Of a stretch of 64,000 bases of DNA, positions 36,697-44,933 are shown in pieces. The stretch comes from Bacillota bacterium (GTDB lineage Bacteria; Bacillota; UBA4882; UBA8346), in contig JAEZFP010000023.1 in assembly GCA_023417475.1 (NCBI GenBank), positions 1 to 64,000 on the forward strand, read 5' to 3'. Within the stretch, counting starts at the first letter, position 1; each line of letters opens with the position of its first letter. The notes under the pieces are model-generated. The model worked only from the letters and a program-made list of their open reading frames with translations, was not told the origin of the DNA and did no database searches. A program made the translations under genes and the position numbers.

Positions 36697-37857
36697 TTAA
36701 ATTGCCTTAAACCTCACATTAAGAAACATAACCGTTTCGACAATCATCGCCAAGCCGATCATTATTGCCGAGAACAGGAACGGAGCCTGCAATGAAATCA
36801 TTTGGGCGACCAGCCCGCCACAGAACGGACCGACCAACATTCCGCAACCCAAGATCATTTCATGCAGTCCGCTTTTGTGCCCTCGGTCCGTTGCGGCGTT
36901 TTGACCGTAAAACATACTCGACAGATACGTCACGGCCGCGCTGACGCCAAATAAACCAAAGGTAATGAAGAAAATTGTTTGTCCCGGAAACAGTCCCATC
37001 ACGATCAAGGCCGCCATGCCCAATCCCTGAAAGACGATTAAGGGTCGGATCCGATAGATCCAAAACCGCCAACGCATCATCACGCCAAACATCATAAACC
37101 AAAAAACATACATCGTCGCATTGATGGTCCCGATCAGGGACGGATCGATCCCTAATTTCACTCCCAGTTTGGCAAAGAGAAACCGGTTGATCCCAATGGC
37201 CGTCCAGGTGGCAAAGTTGGCCACCCAGCCGATGTACAGAAAGCGCTGTTTTAACTTCGGATGAAGCGTTGGACCGGCGGCGGCTTTTTGAATGGGACCC
37301 GTTCCGGACGGTTCCCGGTTTGTTTCGGAAGCCCTCCAGATTAACCCGCCGACCATCACCATCAAAAGGCTGCCGAAGCTGAGCGAAATCTCCGGTCCGA
37401 TCTGGGTAAAAACCCCGCCGGTTAAATTGCCTAAGGTCACACCGCCGGTGAAGGCCAGGCCAAAGGCGCCTAAAAAGCGGAGTAGATTTTCATTACTGGT
37501 GCCGTGCCCGATCCAGGCTTCAATCACCGGCCAAAAAATGGCGTTTCCGATCCCGGCGACGAAATAAGCCAAAAATATCGCTTGGCGATTGGCAAAGGCT
37601 AAAATCGCAAACGCGACGATATTCATGACGCAGGAGAGGATCATCAAAAACTTCCGGCCGATCCGGTCGGATAACTGTCCAAAAATATAATTCCCAATAA
37701 TCCGGGTCCCGATATGCAACGTTCCGGTCATTCCCAACATGAACGGACTGGCGATTACCTTTACCGCCATTAACGAAGCCACCAAAATAAACAGCCCGTA
37801 ACTGATCTCCGCCAGAAAAGCGGCTGCATACAATTGCCGTTTTGAATTGCTCATCAT
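36697..37857 (-). CDS. MFS transporter
   Basis: 386-residue major facilitator protein with about 12 hydrophobic helices. The cytoplasmic loop between helices 2 and 3 carries the GQLSDRIGRKFLMI signature. The loop 6-7 region is polar (ASETNREPSGTGPIQ). Nothing identifies a substrate. The start has two ATGs after GGAGG. Confidence 0.88.
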   Translation of the reverse strand: MMSNSKRQLYAAAFLAEISYGLFILVASLMAVKVIASPFMLGMTGTLHIGTRIIGNYIFGQLSDRIGRKFLMILSCVMNIVAFAILAFANRQAIFLAYFVAGIGNAIFWPVIEAWIGHGTSNENLLRFLGAFGLAFTGGVTLGNLTGGVFTQIGPEISLSFGSLLMVMVGGLIWRASETNREPSGTGPIQKAAAGPTLHPKLKQRFLYIGWVANFATWTAIGINRFLFAKLGVKLGIDPSLIGTINATMYVFWFMMFGVMMRWRFWIYRIRPLIVFQGLGMAALIVMGLFPGQTIFFITFGLFGVSAAVTYLSSMFYGQNAATDRGHKSGLHEMILGCGMLVGPFCGGLVAQMISLQAPFLFSAIMIGLAMIVETVMFLNVRFKAI

Positions 37858-37962
37858 GCTCCTCCTTGAAATTCGATCGGGTTAAATTTCTCTTGCAAAC
37901 ATGGCAAACCGGTCCACCGATGGCGGAACGGATGCTAAATCAGCCCGCCGGGTGTTGCCAAC

Positions 37963-38295
37963 CTATTCCCAGCCCTGCCAGATTTCCGGATGATAACCAA
38001 CCGTCGCTTTGGGTCCGTTCCGGACGATCGGTGTCGTGAATAGCAAGGGGTCGTTGAGCAGTTCCTCCCGGACATCGTGGACCAGGTATTTTAAGTTTCG
38101 TTTCTGGTACTGCTTGCCGTTGACGTCAAGCAAATGCTCCAGGCCAACGGCTGCGGCGACCCGGTCCAATTCGCCTTTGCTCATTCCCTTGCGGGTCAAG
38201 TCGATCATCTGAAACGGAATCCGCCGTTCTTTAAAATACCGTTCGGCTTTGCGCGTTGCTTGACATTTCGGAACGCCAAAAATCTGGATATTCAT
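37963..38295 (-). CDS. ArsC/Spx-family thioredoxin-fold protein (YffB-like)
   Basis: 110 residues. The redox motif lies at IFGVPKCQATRKAERYFKERRIPFQMID, with Cys11 and no second Cys three residues later, so it is not a CxxC Spx. The PIVRNGPKATVGYHPEIW ending fits the ArsC-like/YffB group. Arsenate reductase activity should not be assumed. ATG follows GGAGGAG. Confidence 0.8.
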   Translation of the reverse strand: MNIQIFGVPKCQATRKAERYFKERRIPFQMIDLTRKGMSKGELDRVAAAVGLEHLLDVNGKQYQKRNLKYLVHDVREELLNDPLLFTTPIVRNGPKATVGYHPEIWQGWE

Positions 38296-38470
38296 GGTTC
38301 TCCTCCAAATCGCTCGCTTTCACTAAATCATCGGTCCGACCAATCGCTACGCTAAAGCTATCTTTTTGGGTTTAGAGATTTCAGCCGCATTTCACCAAAA
38401 ATTCACTTTGCTTTCCAGGTAATCCTGCCGATATTTATAGAAAAATAAAATAATACGGGGGATGACGAAG

Positions 38471-38875
38471 ATGGCGATCGCATGGACTCCAGATTTGAGT
38501 GTCGGTTTAGATCAAATTGACGATCAACACAAAGAACTGTTTAAAAAGCTCGATCAATTGCTAGAAGCCTGCAATCAAGGAAAAGGCCGGGTTATCATCG
38601 AAGAACTGCTGCGTTTTCTCGGCGATTACGTAGTCACCCATTTCGGGACCGAGGAAGTTTATATGGACCGTTTCGCATATCCGGAGACCGCCGATCATAA
38701 AAGACAACACGCCGCTTTTATCAAACAATTCGTCGAACTGAAAGAGACCTTTGAAAAAGAAGGTCCCGGCATCCATATCGTCATCCTCACCAACCGGACC
38801 GTTGTCGCCTGGCTGAACACGCACATCCGAAATACCGATACCAAGTTGGGAGCTTTCCTCAAAGGTAAACTCTGA
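38471..38875 (+). CDS. Bacteriohemerythrin
   Basis: 134-residue four-helix protein with the non-heme diiron ligands in order: DDQHKELF, HFGTEEVYM, HKRQHAAF and WLNTHIRNTD. It binds O2, or acts as an iron or oxygen store or sensor. Start at the second ATG, 9 nt after GGGGG. A stem (TTCCGG/CCGGAA) followed by a T-rich stretch lies right after the stop codon. Confidence 0.93.
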   Translation: MAIAWTPDLSVGLDQIDDQHKELFKKLDQLLEACNQGKGRVIIEELLRFLGDYVVTHFGTEEVYMDRFAYPETADHKRQHAAFIKQFVELKETFEKEGPGIHIVILTNRTVVAWLNTHIRNTDTKLGAFLKGKL

Positions 38876-38965
38876 AACTTCCGGGTTGCCGGAAATTAGA
38901 TTTTTGCCAATTGTTTATTCCATCGCATCGATTGATGCCGATTCAACGAAAAGGTACCTTTCATC

Positions 38966-40249
38966 ATGATTAAAGAATTAAAAGTGCCGTTGAGCGACCT
39001 GATCTTTTGCCTCTCCGACGCCATTGACTTGATCAGCCCGTTCATTGCCCATCATCATAAACGGGTGGCTTACATCGCGCTCAATGTCGCCTTGGAGTTG
39101 AACTTGCCCATTTGCGAACGGAGTCAGTTGGTGCTGGCCGGGTTGCTCCACGACTGCGGTTGCCTGAATCTCAAAAGCCGGCTCGAAGCGCTGGAATTTG
39201 AATTGATCAACCCGCACCAACATGCGCTTTTGGGCTATCGCCTGCTCAATAAATTCCCGCCCTTGGCCGAGATCGCTCCGCTTGTCTTATATCATCACCT
39301 GCCTTGGGCCGCGTATGAGCGCTCGCCGGTCAAAGAGCAGCTGCCTTGGCTCAGTCAGATTTTACATCTGGCGGACCGCTTTGACGTTTTAACGGCGAAA
39401 CCACACCCGTTGCCGCCAAAACAGGTTCTTGAAAAAATCACCCAATCCAATTCGGTCTTTTGGCCGGATGCCGTCGCCGCGTTACAACAATTAATGAAAA
39501 AAGAGTATTTTTGGCTGGACCTCGCTTCGCCGGCATTGGATTCACTGTTGCGGGAACAGACCGGCGTCACAACGGTTGAGCTGGATCTGGACAGTCTGCT
39601 CTCCTTCGCGAAGCTCTTCGCGCAATTGGTCGATTTTCGAAATCGCTTTACCGCCACCCATTCCAGCGGCGTGGCCGCTTGCGCCGAAATGCTCGGCCGA
39701 TTGAGCGGTTTTTCCGCCCGCGAGGTTCAAATGTTGGGGGTGGCCGGCTATTTTCACGATGTCGGGAAAATCATGGTTCCCGATACCATCATCAACAAAC
39801 CGGACCGGTTGACCGAAACCGAGTTTGCCACGATCAAGAGTCATCCATATTATACTTATCGGTTGCTCCATCCCATCGCCGAATTGGAGACGATCACCGC
39901 GTGGGCCGCATTTCATCACGAGTGCTTGGACGGCAACGGTTATCCGTTCCACCTCGCGGGGGCCGATATCACGCTGGGTTCCCGGATTGTCGCGGTAGCC
40001 GATGTCTTTACGGCTTTGGCCGAAGAACGTCCCTACCGCGCCGGAATGTCCAAGGCACAATTGACGCAGGTTTTGCATACGTTTGCCAAGAAGAAAACGC
40101 TCGACCCGAATCTGGTGGCCTTGGCGATCGAAAACTTTGCGGAGATCAATAACCGTCGTAAACTTGGTCAACGTCAGGCCGCCGACGAGTATAACGCTTT
40201 TATGCTTCCGTCCGAGCCGGATTTCGGGAAACACCCGTTTGCTTCCTAG
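38966..40249 (+). CDS. HD-GYP domain protein (putative c-di-GMP phosphodiesterase)
   Basis: 427 residues with two HD-type domains. The N-terminal one has HHHKRVAYIA and LLHDCGCLN, lacking GYP. The C-terminal HD-GYP domain contains HSSGVAACAEML, YFHDVGKIMVPD, SHPYYTYRLL and HHECLDGNGYP, with the HHE..DGxGYP motif expected of c-di-GMP phosphodiesterases. There is no transmembrane or sensory domain, so it probably works in the cytoplasm. It is co-directional with the Smr-like gene after it. Confidence 0.88.
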   Translation: MIKELKVPLSDLIFCLSDAIDLISPFIAHHHKRVAYIALNVALELNLPICERSQLVLAGLLHDCGCLNLKSRLEALEFELINPHQHALLGYRLLNKFPPLAEIAPLVLYHHLPWAAYERSPVKEQLPWLSQILHLADRFDVLTAKPHPLPPKQVLEKITQSNSVFWPDAVAALQQLMKKEYFWLDLASPALDSLLREQTGVTTVELDLDSLLSFAKLFAQLVDFRNRFTATHSSGVAACAEMLGRLSGFSAREVQMLGVAGYFHDVGKIMVPDTIINKPDRLTETEFATIKSHPYYTYRLLHPIAELETITAWAAFHHECLDGNGYPFHLAGADITLGSRIVAVADVFTALAEERPYRAGMSKAQLTQVLHTFAKKKTLDPNLVALAIENFAEINNRRKLGQRQAADEYNAFMLPSEPDFGKHPFAS

Positions 40250-40340
40250 CCGGGGCGACAAGGGATCGCTCGTAGGTGATAATTATTATAATTTAAGGAA
40301 ACTGCCTAACGCAATTTCCAAGTTGCTGAGGTGAACCACG

Positions 40341-40751
40341 ATCATTACCATCGATTTACACGGCTGGACTTTGAACGACGTCCAATCCCAATTGGAGTTG
40401 CGTTTGTTAAACGCCTGCAAACACGGGGACGCGGTCATCCGGATCATTCACGGCCAAGGCAAACACAGTGAATATTTCCCGGTTCTAAAATCCCACGTCC
40501 GGCATTGGCTGGCCGAATCCGACTTCGCCCGGGAACGTGTGGAAACCGTCTTCCGGGGGGAGGACGGTTCGCCCTATACCCTGCCCAACGCCGGCGAGAC
40601 CATCGTGTTGTTGAAGACCGATTCCCAAGTCCGCAACAGCCCGCGCCAACTTGAACCCGATGACGAGGAGGAACGCGAAGCCCGCCGCAACGCCAAATCC
40701 CTCCGGGCCGACCGGCTCCGGACAGCCCGGAGGCGTTCGCCGCGCCGTTAG
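40341..40751 (+). CDS. Smr-domain protein with a non-canonical start
   Basis: An Smr (MutS2 C-terminal-like) nuclease domain: TIDLHGWTLNDVQSQL, IRIIHGQGKHSEYFPVLKSHVRHWL and ETIVLLKT. The C-terminal tail is basic and acidic by turns (EEEREARRNAKSLRADR) and probably binds nucleic acid. The stretch coding IDLHG, essential to the fold, begins at 40341 with ATC ATT; an in-frame TGA lies at 40332, and the first conventional start (TTG 40371) would remove the DLHG motif. GAGGTG ends 7 nt before the ATC, so initiation at ATC or ATT is the simplest reading. A frameshift is the alternative. Confidence 0.7.
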   Translation: MITIDLHGWTLNDVQSQLELRLLNACKHGDAVIRIIHGQGKHSEYFPVLKSHVRHWLAESDFARERVETVFRGEDGSPYTLPNAGETIVLLKTDSQVRNSPRQLEPDDEEEREARRNAKSLRADRLRTARRRSPRR

Positions 40752-40863
40752 CCTTCATCATCAATGATCCGCAACGAAGCCTCTTGCCGGGCTTCGTTTT
40801 TCTTTGGCGGACAATGCAATAATTCGTCCGCAATTTACGCAGACTACAGTTGGAGGTGAAATC

Positions 40864-41046
40864 ATGAATCCGCAAGAAATTCAAACCTGTGTCGACCAAT
40901 GCACCCAGTCGGCCAACTCACTCCGGATGACCGCCAATACTTTGCTCTGCGCCATGGAAAGACAGACGGCGAGTCTGGGAGCCGCCCATATAGAAATGTG
41001 TATCAACGCCTGTGTGGAAGCAAAATTATTGCTTGAAAAGGGGTGA
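40864..41046 (+). CDS. Small cysteine-containing helical protein
   Basis: 60 residues starting at an ATG after TGGAGGTG. It contains five cysteines (TCVDQCTQSA, LLCAME, EMCINACVEA), two in CxxxC spacing. I do not recognise it. The pattern is helical, and the size suggests a metal-binding or redox peptide. It overlaps the start region of the following small gene by operon spacing of only 6 nt. Confidence 0.65.
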   Translation: MNPQEIQTCVDQCTQSANSLRMTANTLLCAMERQTASLGAAHIEMCINACVEAKLLLEKG

Positions 41047-41052
41047 TTGAAG

Positions 41053-41238
41053 ATGTCCGTCCGCGCCGTCGCCGAATCGGCTCAAAACTGTAAATTAAAC
41101 GCCAATAAATTGCGCGCCATGGCTAGTTCGTGCGGTAATCCCGAAGTCGCGAAAATGTTGCTGATCGCGGCCCATCATTTGGATGTGGCCGTAGCCGAAC
41201 TTGATTATATCCTGACCAGCGCCACCGTTAGCATCTGA
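41053..41238 (+). CDS. Small helical protein (paired with the preceding gene)
   Basis: 61 residues from an ATG with GGGGTG upstream. It is predicted to be helical throughout; the AQNCKLNANKLRAMAS portion resembles CTQSANSLRMTANTL of the preceding protein, so the two may be diverged paralogues. It is possibly related to DUF1657-type small proteins of spore-formers, weakly supported. Confidence 0.55.
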   Translation: MSVRAVAESAQNCKLNANKLRAMASSCGNPEVAKMLLIAAHHLDVAVAELDYILTSATVSI

Positions 41239-41478
41239 CCGGTCTTGACGTCGACCCGCCTTCCCCATGACCTTTGCCAATTTTACCAGAAACTTTTGCC
41301 GACAAAATCAGCCCCCGCCACTTCGCGATTTCGGGGCTTATTTTTTTGTAACCAAAGCCGCGAACTGTTGACATCCGGGGTTGATAATGATAGCGTTATA
41401 GGGAAATGTATAACCTTATCATAAGTTCCGACGCTTTTCAATATTTTATTGAAACTAAAAATGCAAAGGTAGATCCAA

Positions 41479-43554
41479 ATGATGAAAAAACTTTCGAAAC
41501 TTCTTGTCCTGCTTTTCCTGGTGTTAATGATCGGAGCCGCCTGCTCCCAAGCGGTGCAGAAGCCCGGCAAAGAACAGGTGATTGCCAATGTTTTGGTCAA
41601 CTCCCTGTCCAGTTGGCACTTTAACCCGCAACAACTTAACGACAAACTTTCCGAACGCATTTATACTTTGTATTTGAAAACGTTGGACCCCAATAAACGG
41701 TTTTTGCTCAAATCCGATATCGAGCAGTTAAAACCCTACCAGACCAAAATCGACGACGAATTGAAACGCGGTTCCCTGCAGTTTCTCGATATATCCTCTC
41801 AACTTCTCAAACGGCGGATCAACGAGATTCAGGGCATGACCGCCGAGATATTGAAACAACCCTTCACTTTTACCAGCGACGAATCGTTAGAGCTGGATGC
41901 GGAAAAACGCGATTATTGCGCCAACACCGCCGAGTTGCGGGAATTATGGCGCAAAACGCTGAAGTATCAAACCCTAATGCGTTATCTGGACCTGACCGCT
42001 GATAATCACGGCAAAAAAACCGTCGCCCCCAAATCCTTTCAACCGGAGATCGAAGTCCAAGCCCGTGATTACGTTGGCAAGAGTTTAAAACGAGCCTTCG
42101 ACCGGATGCTCGAAGACGCCGCCGACCGTCATAATCGCTTTTTTGACGCCATTGCCACCAGTTTCGACCCCCATACCAATTACTTTCCGGCCGAACAAAA
42201 AGAGGACTTTGACATCAAAATGAGCGGGACGCTGGAAGGAATCGGCGCCGTGCTTCAAGAGGACGGCGAATATATCAAGGTGATGGAAGTGGTTCCGGGC
42301 GGTCCGGCCTGGCGTCAAAAAGGTTTAAAAGCCCAGGACATTATTTTAAAAGTGGCTCAGGGCAACAACGAACCGGTCGACATCACCTATATGCCGGTGG
42401 AGGATGCCGTAAAACTGATCCGGGGCAAAAAAGGCACCGAGGTACGCTTGACGGTGAAGAAACCCAACGGCCAGATCGTGGTGATCCCGATCGTCCGCGA
42501 AGTGGTGGTATTGGAAGACACCTACGCCAAAGCCGCGGTCGTAGTCAATAATAAAACCAAACAGAAATACGGCTATATCTACTTGCCTTCGTTTTATCAT
42601 GATTTCAACACGCCCAACGGCCGGAACGCCACCGACGACGTCCGCCGGCTCCTGGAAGGATTGAAAAAAGAGAACGTCGCCGGGGTGATTTTGGATCTCC
42701 GCAACAACGGCGGCGGCGTCTTGGACGACGCGGTCCGGATGTCCGGCCTTTTCATCAAACAAGGCCCGATCGTTCAGGTCAAAGACAAAAAAGAACACCA
42801 GGTATATAAAGATCCCGATCCCGGCGTGATTTACTCCGGCCCGTTAACGGTCATGATCAACTCCTACAGCGCCTCCGCATCGGAGATTTTGGCCGGCGCG
42901 TTGCAAGATTACGGCCGGGCCGTGATTGTCGGCGGCCCGAGTTCGTTTGGCAAAGGAACGGTTCAAACCTTCGTCGACTTAGATCGGTTGGTCACCAGCG
43001 ACACTTATAAACCGTTGGGTTCGCTCAAACTGACCATTCAGAAGTTCTACCGGATCACCGGCGCTTCAACCCAGTTCAAGGGGGTTACCGCCGATATCCC
43101 GCTCCCCGACCCGCAAAGCGTCTTAAAAGTCGGCGAAAAGAACCTGGATTATCCGTTGCCTTGGGATACCATCAGCGGCACCGCTTTCGACAAGTGGAGC
43201 AACCACCCGAACCTGAAACTGTTGCGCAAGTATAGCAGCAATCGGGTGGCGGGCAGCGCCGGCTTTACGATCGTCAACAACAACTTGGCCCACATCAAAG
43301 AGAAGCAACAAGACACCAGCCAATCCCTGAAGCTAAGCAAAGTCTTGGAAGAGCAGGCCGCCTTGAAAGCCGAGTCCGAAAAACTGAAAAACCTGCCGAT
43401 CGATAAAGAGAATAAAATCTACGGTCTCCGTTCGGAAACCAACGCCGAGACCGACAGCGACGACGCCCAACGCGCCAAGGAATGGTACGGTCAGATTGCT
43501 TCCGATGTCTATATTAATGAAACCACCAATATTCTGCATGATATGGTAAAATAG
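41479..43554 (+). CDS. Carboxy-terminal processing protease, Prc/Tsp type
   Basis: 691 residues, similar in size to E. coli Prc (682). It starts with a signal sequence with a lipoprotein-like GAACS at Cys22. The N-terminal helical domain is followed by PDZ (GIGAVLQEDGEYIKVMEVVPGGPAW), then the S41 core with VILDLRNNGGGVLDDAV, the nucleophile region SYSASASEILAG (about Ser466) and the catalytic lysine in FGKGTVQT (Lys492). The C-terminal region contains IASDVYINETTNILHDM-like DUF3340 features. In other bacteria these proteases trim envelope proteins. This Gram-negative-type architecture, rather than the shorter CtpA/CtpB, is notable here. Confidence 0.85.
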   Translation: MMKKLSKLLVLLFLVLMIGAACSQAVQKPGKEQVIANVLVNSLSSWHFNPQQLNDKLSERIYTLYLKTLDPNKRFLLKSDIEQLKPYQTKIDDELKRGSLQFLDISSQLLKRRINEIQGMTAEILKQPFTFTSDESLELDAEKRDYCANTAELRELWRKTLKYQTLMRYLDLTADNHGKKTVAPKSFQPEIEVQARDYVGKSLKRAFDRMLEDAADRHNRFFDAIATSFDPHTNYFPAEQKEDFDIKMSGTLEGIGAVLQEDGEYIKVMEVVPGGPAWRQKGLKAQDIILKVAQGNNEPVDITYMPVEDAVKLIRGKKGTEVRLTVKKPNGQIVVIPIVREVVVLEDTYAKAAVVVNNKTKQKYGYIYLPSFYHDFNTPNGRNATDDVRRLLEGLKKENVAGVILDLRNNGGGVLDDAVRMSGLFIKQGPIVQVKDKKEHQVYKDPDPGVIYSGPLTVMINSYSASASEILAGALQDYGRAVIVGGPSSFGKGTVQTFVDLDRLVTSDTYKPLGSLKLTIQKFYRITGASTQFKGVTADIPLPDPQSVLKVGEKNLDYPLPWDTISGTAFDKWSNHPNLKLLRKYSSNRVAGSAGFTIVNNNLAHIKEKQQDTSQSLKLSKVLEEQAALKAESEKLKNLPIDKENKIYGLRSETNAETDSDDAQRAKEWYGQIASDVYINETTNILHDMVK

Positions 43555-43563
43555 AAAATAGAA

Positions 43564-43589
43564 AAGCGGCCGTTAGGCCGTTTTTTTAT
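43564..43589 (+). terminator. Terminator of the prc-like gene
   Basis: AGCGGCC and GGCCGTTT form a stem with a GTTA loop and seven T residues, just after the stop codon. Confidence 0.88.
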
Positions 43590-43952
43590 TATACGCTGAA
43601 CCCCGATGGCCTCTCCCCCGTCCCCGCTCCGAAACGGCGAGGGGTGAATCGCTTGAATTTCGGGGCGATTTTAAAAGGCTAAAAATGGAGGCGCGACTCA
43701 CCCCCCTTACGATAGCGAATACTTGATCAAACATATTACGATCCCCCTCTCTTTTGAATGACAGCCGGCTCGAAGCGGTGGAAGCGAGGGGGGCCATGGG
43801 ACATTTTCTCAAAACCAACAATTAAGAACAAGCGCAGGCTATTTTCCAGGTAACGAACTAAACCCGTTTTAAGTCGACATCTTTACGCCTTGATCACTTT
43901 TGCCTTGCTTTGGTTAAGCTATGACTAATCAAGTCAAACTACGGAGGTATTC
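43590..43952. other. Intergenic spacer without a supported gene
   Basis: About 360 nt between the prc-like gene and a ferritin-like gene. It contains GC-rich fragments (CCCCCGTCCCCG, GGAGGCGCGACTCACCCCCC) and a minus-strand frame of 82 codons without a ribosome binding site or family resemblance. I see no gene, promoter or known RNA. Confidence 0.4.
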
Positions 43953-44387
43953 ATGGAGCAAGAGCAAGTCCAGTCGCTCTGTAAAATTCTGAAGGGCGAA
44001 TACATGGGGATTGACGCCTATCAAAAATATTTAAGCCGTCTCCACGACCCCGCGATCCGCCTCAATCTTGAGCGGCACCAGCTCGGCATGCGCCAGATGG
44101 TTTCGGAACTTGAATCCTATTTGCGAAACGCGGGAGTGGATCCGCCGGCCGGACCCGGTTGGACGGGTTTGGTGGGCCAAGCCCACCTCGCGTTGGGATT
44201 GCGGGGCGAACCCGACGACCGCACCGTTTTGGACGCGGTTTATCACGGAATGAAGTTGGGCGTCGACCAAACCGACGCCGAATTGGACATCCTCGACGGC
44301 GCCGCCAAGGAAATTGCCGCCAAACATCTGCAACGAAACAAGGACTACCTCGAGGAAGTGGTCCGCTACCGCAATCTGTTGCATTAA
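43953..44387 (+). CDS. Ferritin-like DUF2383-type protein
   Basis: 144-residue all-helical protein, preceded by ACGGAGG. The repeating pattern LKGEYMGIDAYQKYLSRL .. NLERHQLGMRQMVSEL .. DAELDILDGAAKEIAAKHL fits a ferritin-like four-helix bundle of the DUF2383/PA2169 kind. The E..ExxH ligands are only partly visible, so metal binding is uncertain. Confidence 0.6.
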   Translation: MEQEQVQSLCKILKGEYMGIDAYQKYLSRLHDPAIRLNLERHQLGMRQMVSELESYLRNAGVDPPAGPGWTGLVGQAHLALGLRGEPDDRTVLDAVYHGMKLGVDQTDAELDILDGAAKEIAAKHLQRNKDYLEEVVRYRNLLH

Positions 44388-44562
44388 TCTCTAAGTAGTC
44401 GTCCACGCTAGCTACCGCTCGCGCAAGCGAATTAAGAAAATGAAGCTAGGTGACGACATAGGCCCAAAAGCTATTTTCTAGGTTGAAATAAAATCAACTT
44501 ATGAATCAAGGAAACTATGTCGCAGTCAAGATCGTCCTCAATATTTCGAGCGACATATCCGG

Positions 44563-44591
44563 TTGACAGCGACAGGCCGCCATGTTATAGT
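44563..44591 (+). promoter_or_regulatory. SigA-type promoter of the tyrS T-box transcript
   Basis: TTGACA (44563-44568), 17-nt spacer and TATAGT (44586-44591), directly ahead of the T-box leader. Confidence 0.85.
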
Positions 44592-44599
44592 GTCAATTA

Positions 44600-44905
44600 A
44601 TTCATTCGTTGATAAAGGCTACGAAGAGGAAGAGTAAAAATACGGTTTTCTTCTCCAGAGAGTCCCTGGTTGCTGCGAAGGGACGAGGAATGGTATTTTG
44701 AATACGCCTCCGAGCCGGACACCCAATCCGATTGATTCGGTAGTAGGCTGTTCCCGGGATCCCCGCGCCCGTTATAGCGCTAGAGTATAACCGCCCCAGG
44801 CGGCGTACTCGAAAAGGTTCGTGCCGCGAGGCATTAATAAATTGAGGTGGTAACACGGGAAGCAACTCCCGTCCTCTAGCAAAGCTAGGGGACGGGAGTT
44901 TTTTA
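44600..44905 (+). promoter_or_regulatory. T-box leader, tyrosine-specific, upstream of tyrS
   Basis: The T-box core is GGTGGTAACACGGGAAGC (a variant of the usual GGTGGxACCGCGG), followed by a terminator in which ACTCCCGTCC pairs with GGACGGGAGT and ends with a T run. Stem I includes GTTGCTGCGAAGGGACGAGGAA. The triplet TAC at 44703-44705, in GAATACGCC, is the probable specifier for tyrosine. It controls the adjacent tyrS, as in many Firmicutes. Confidence 0.93.
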
Positions 44906-44933
44906 TTTAAATAACCTGAGGAGGTTGACATTG

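Noticed and set aside
43573..43821. 82-residue minus-strand protein after the prc-like gene
   Set aside because: No ribosome binding site, overlaps the terminator, no recognisable family.
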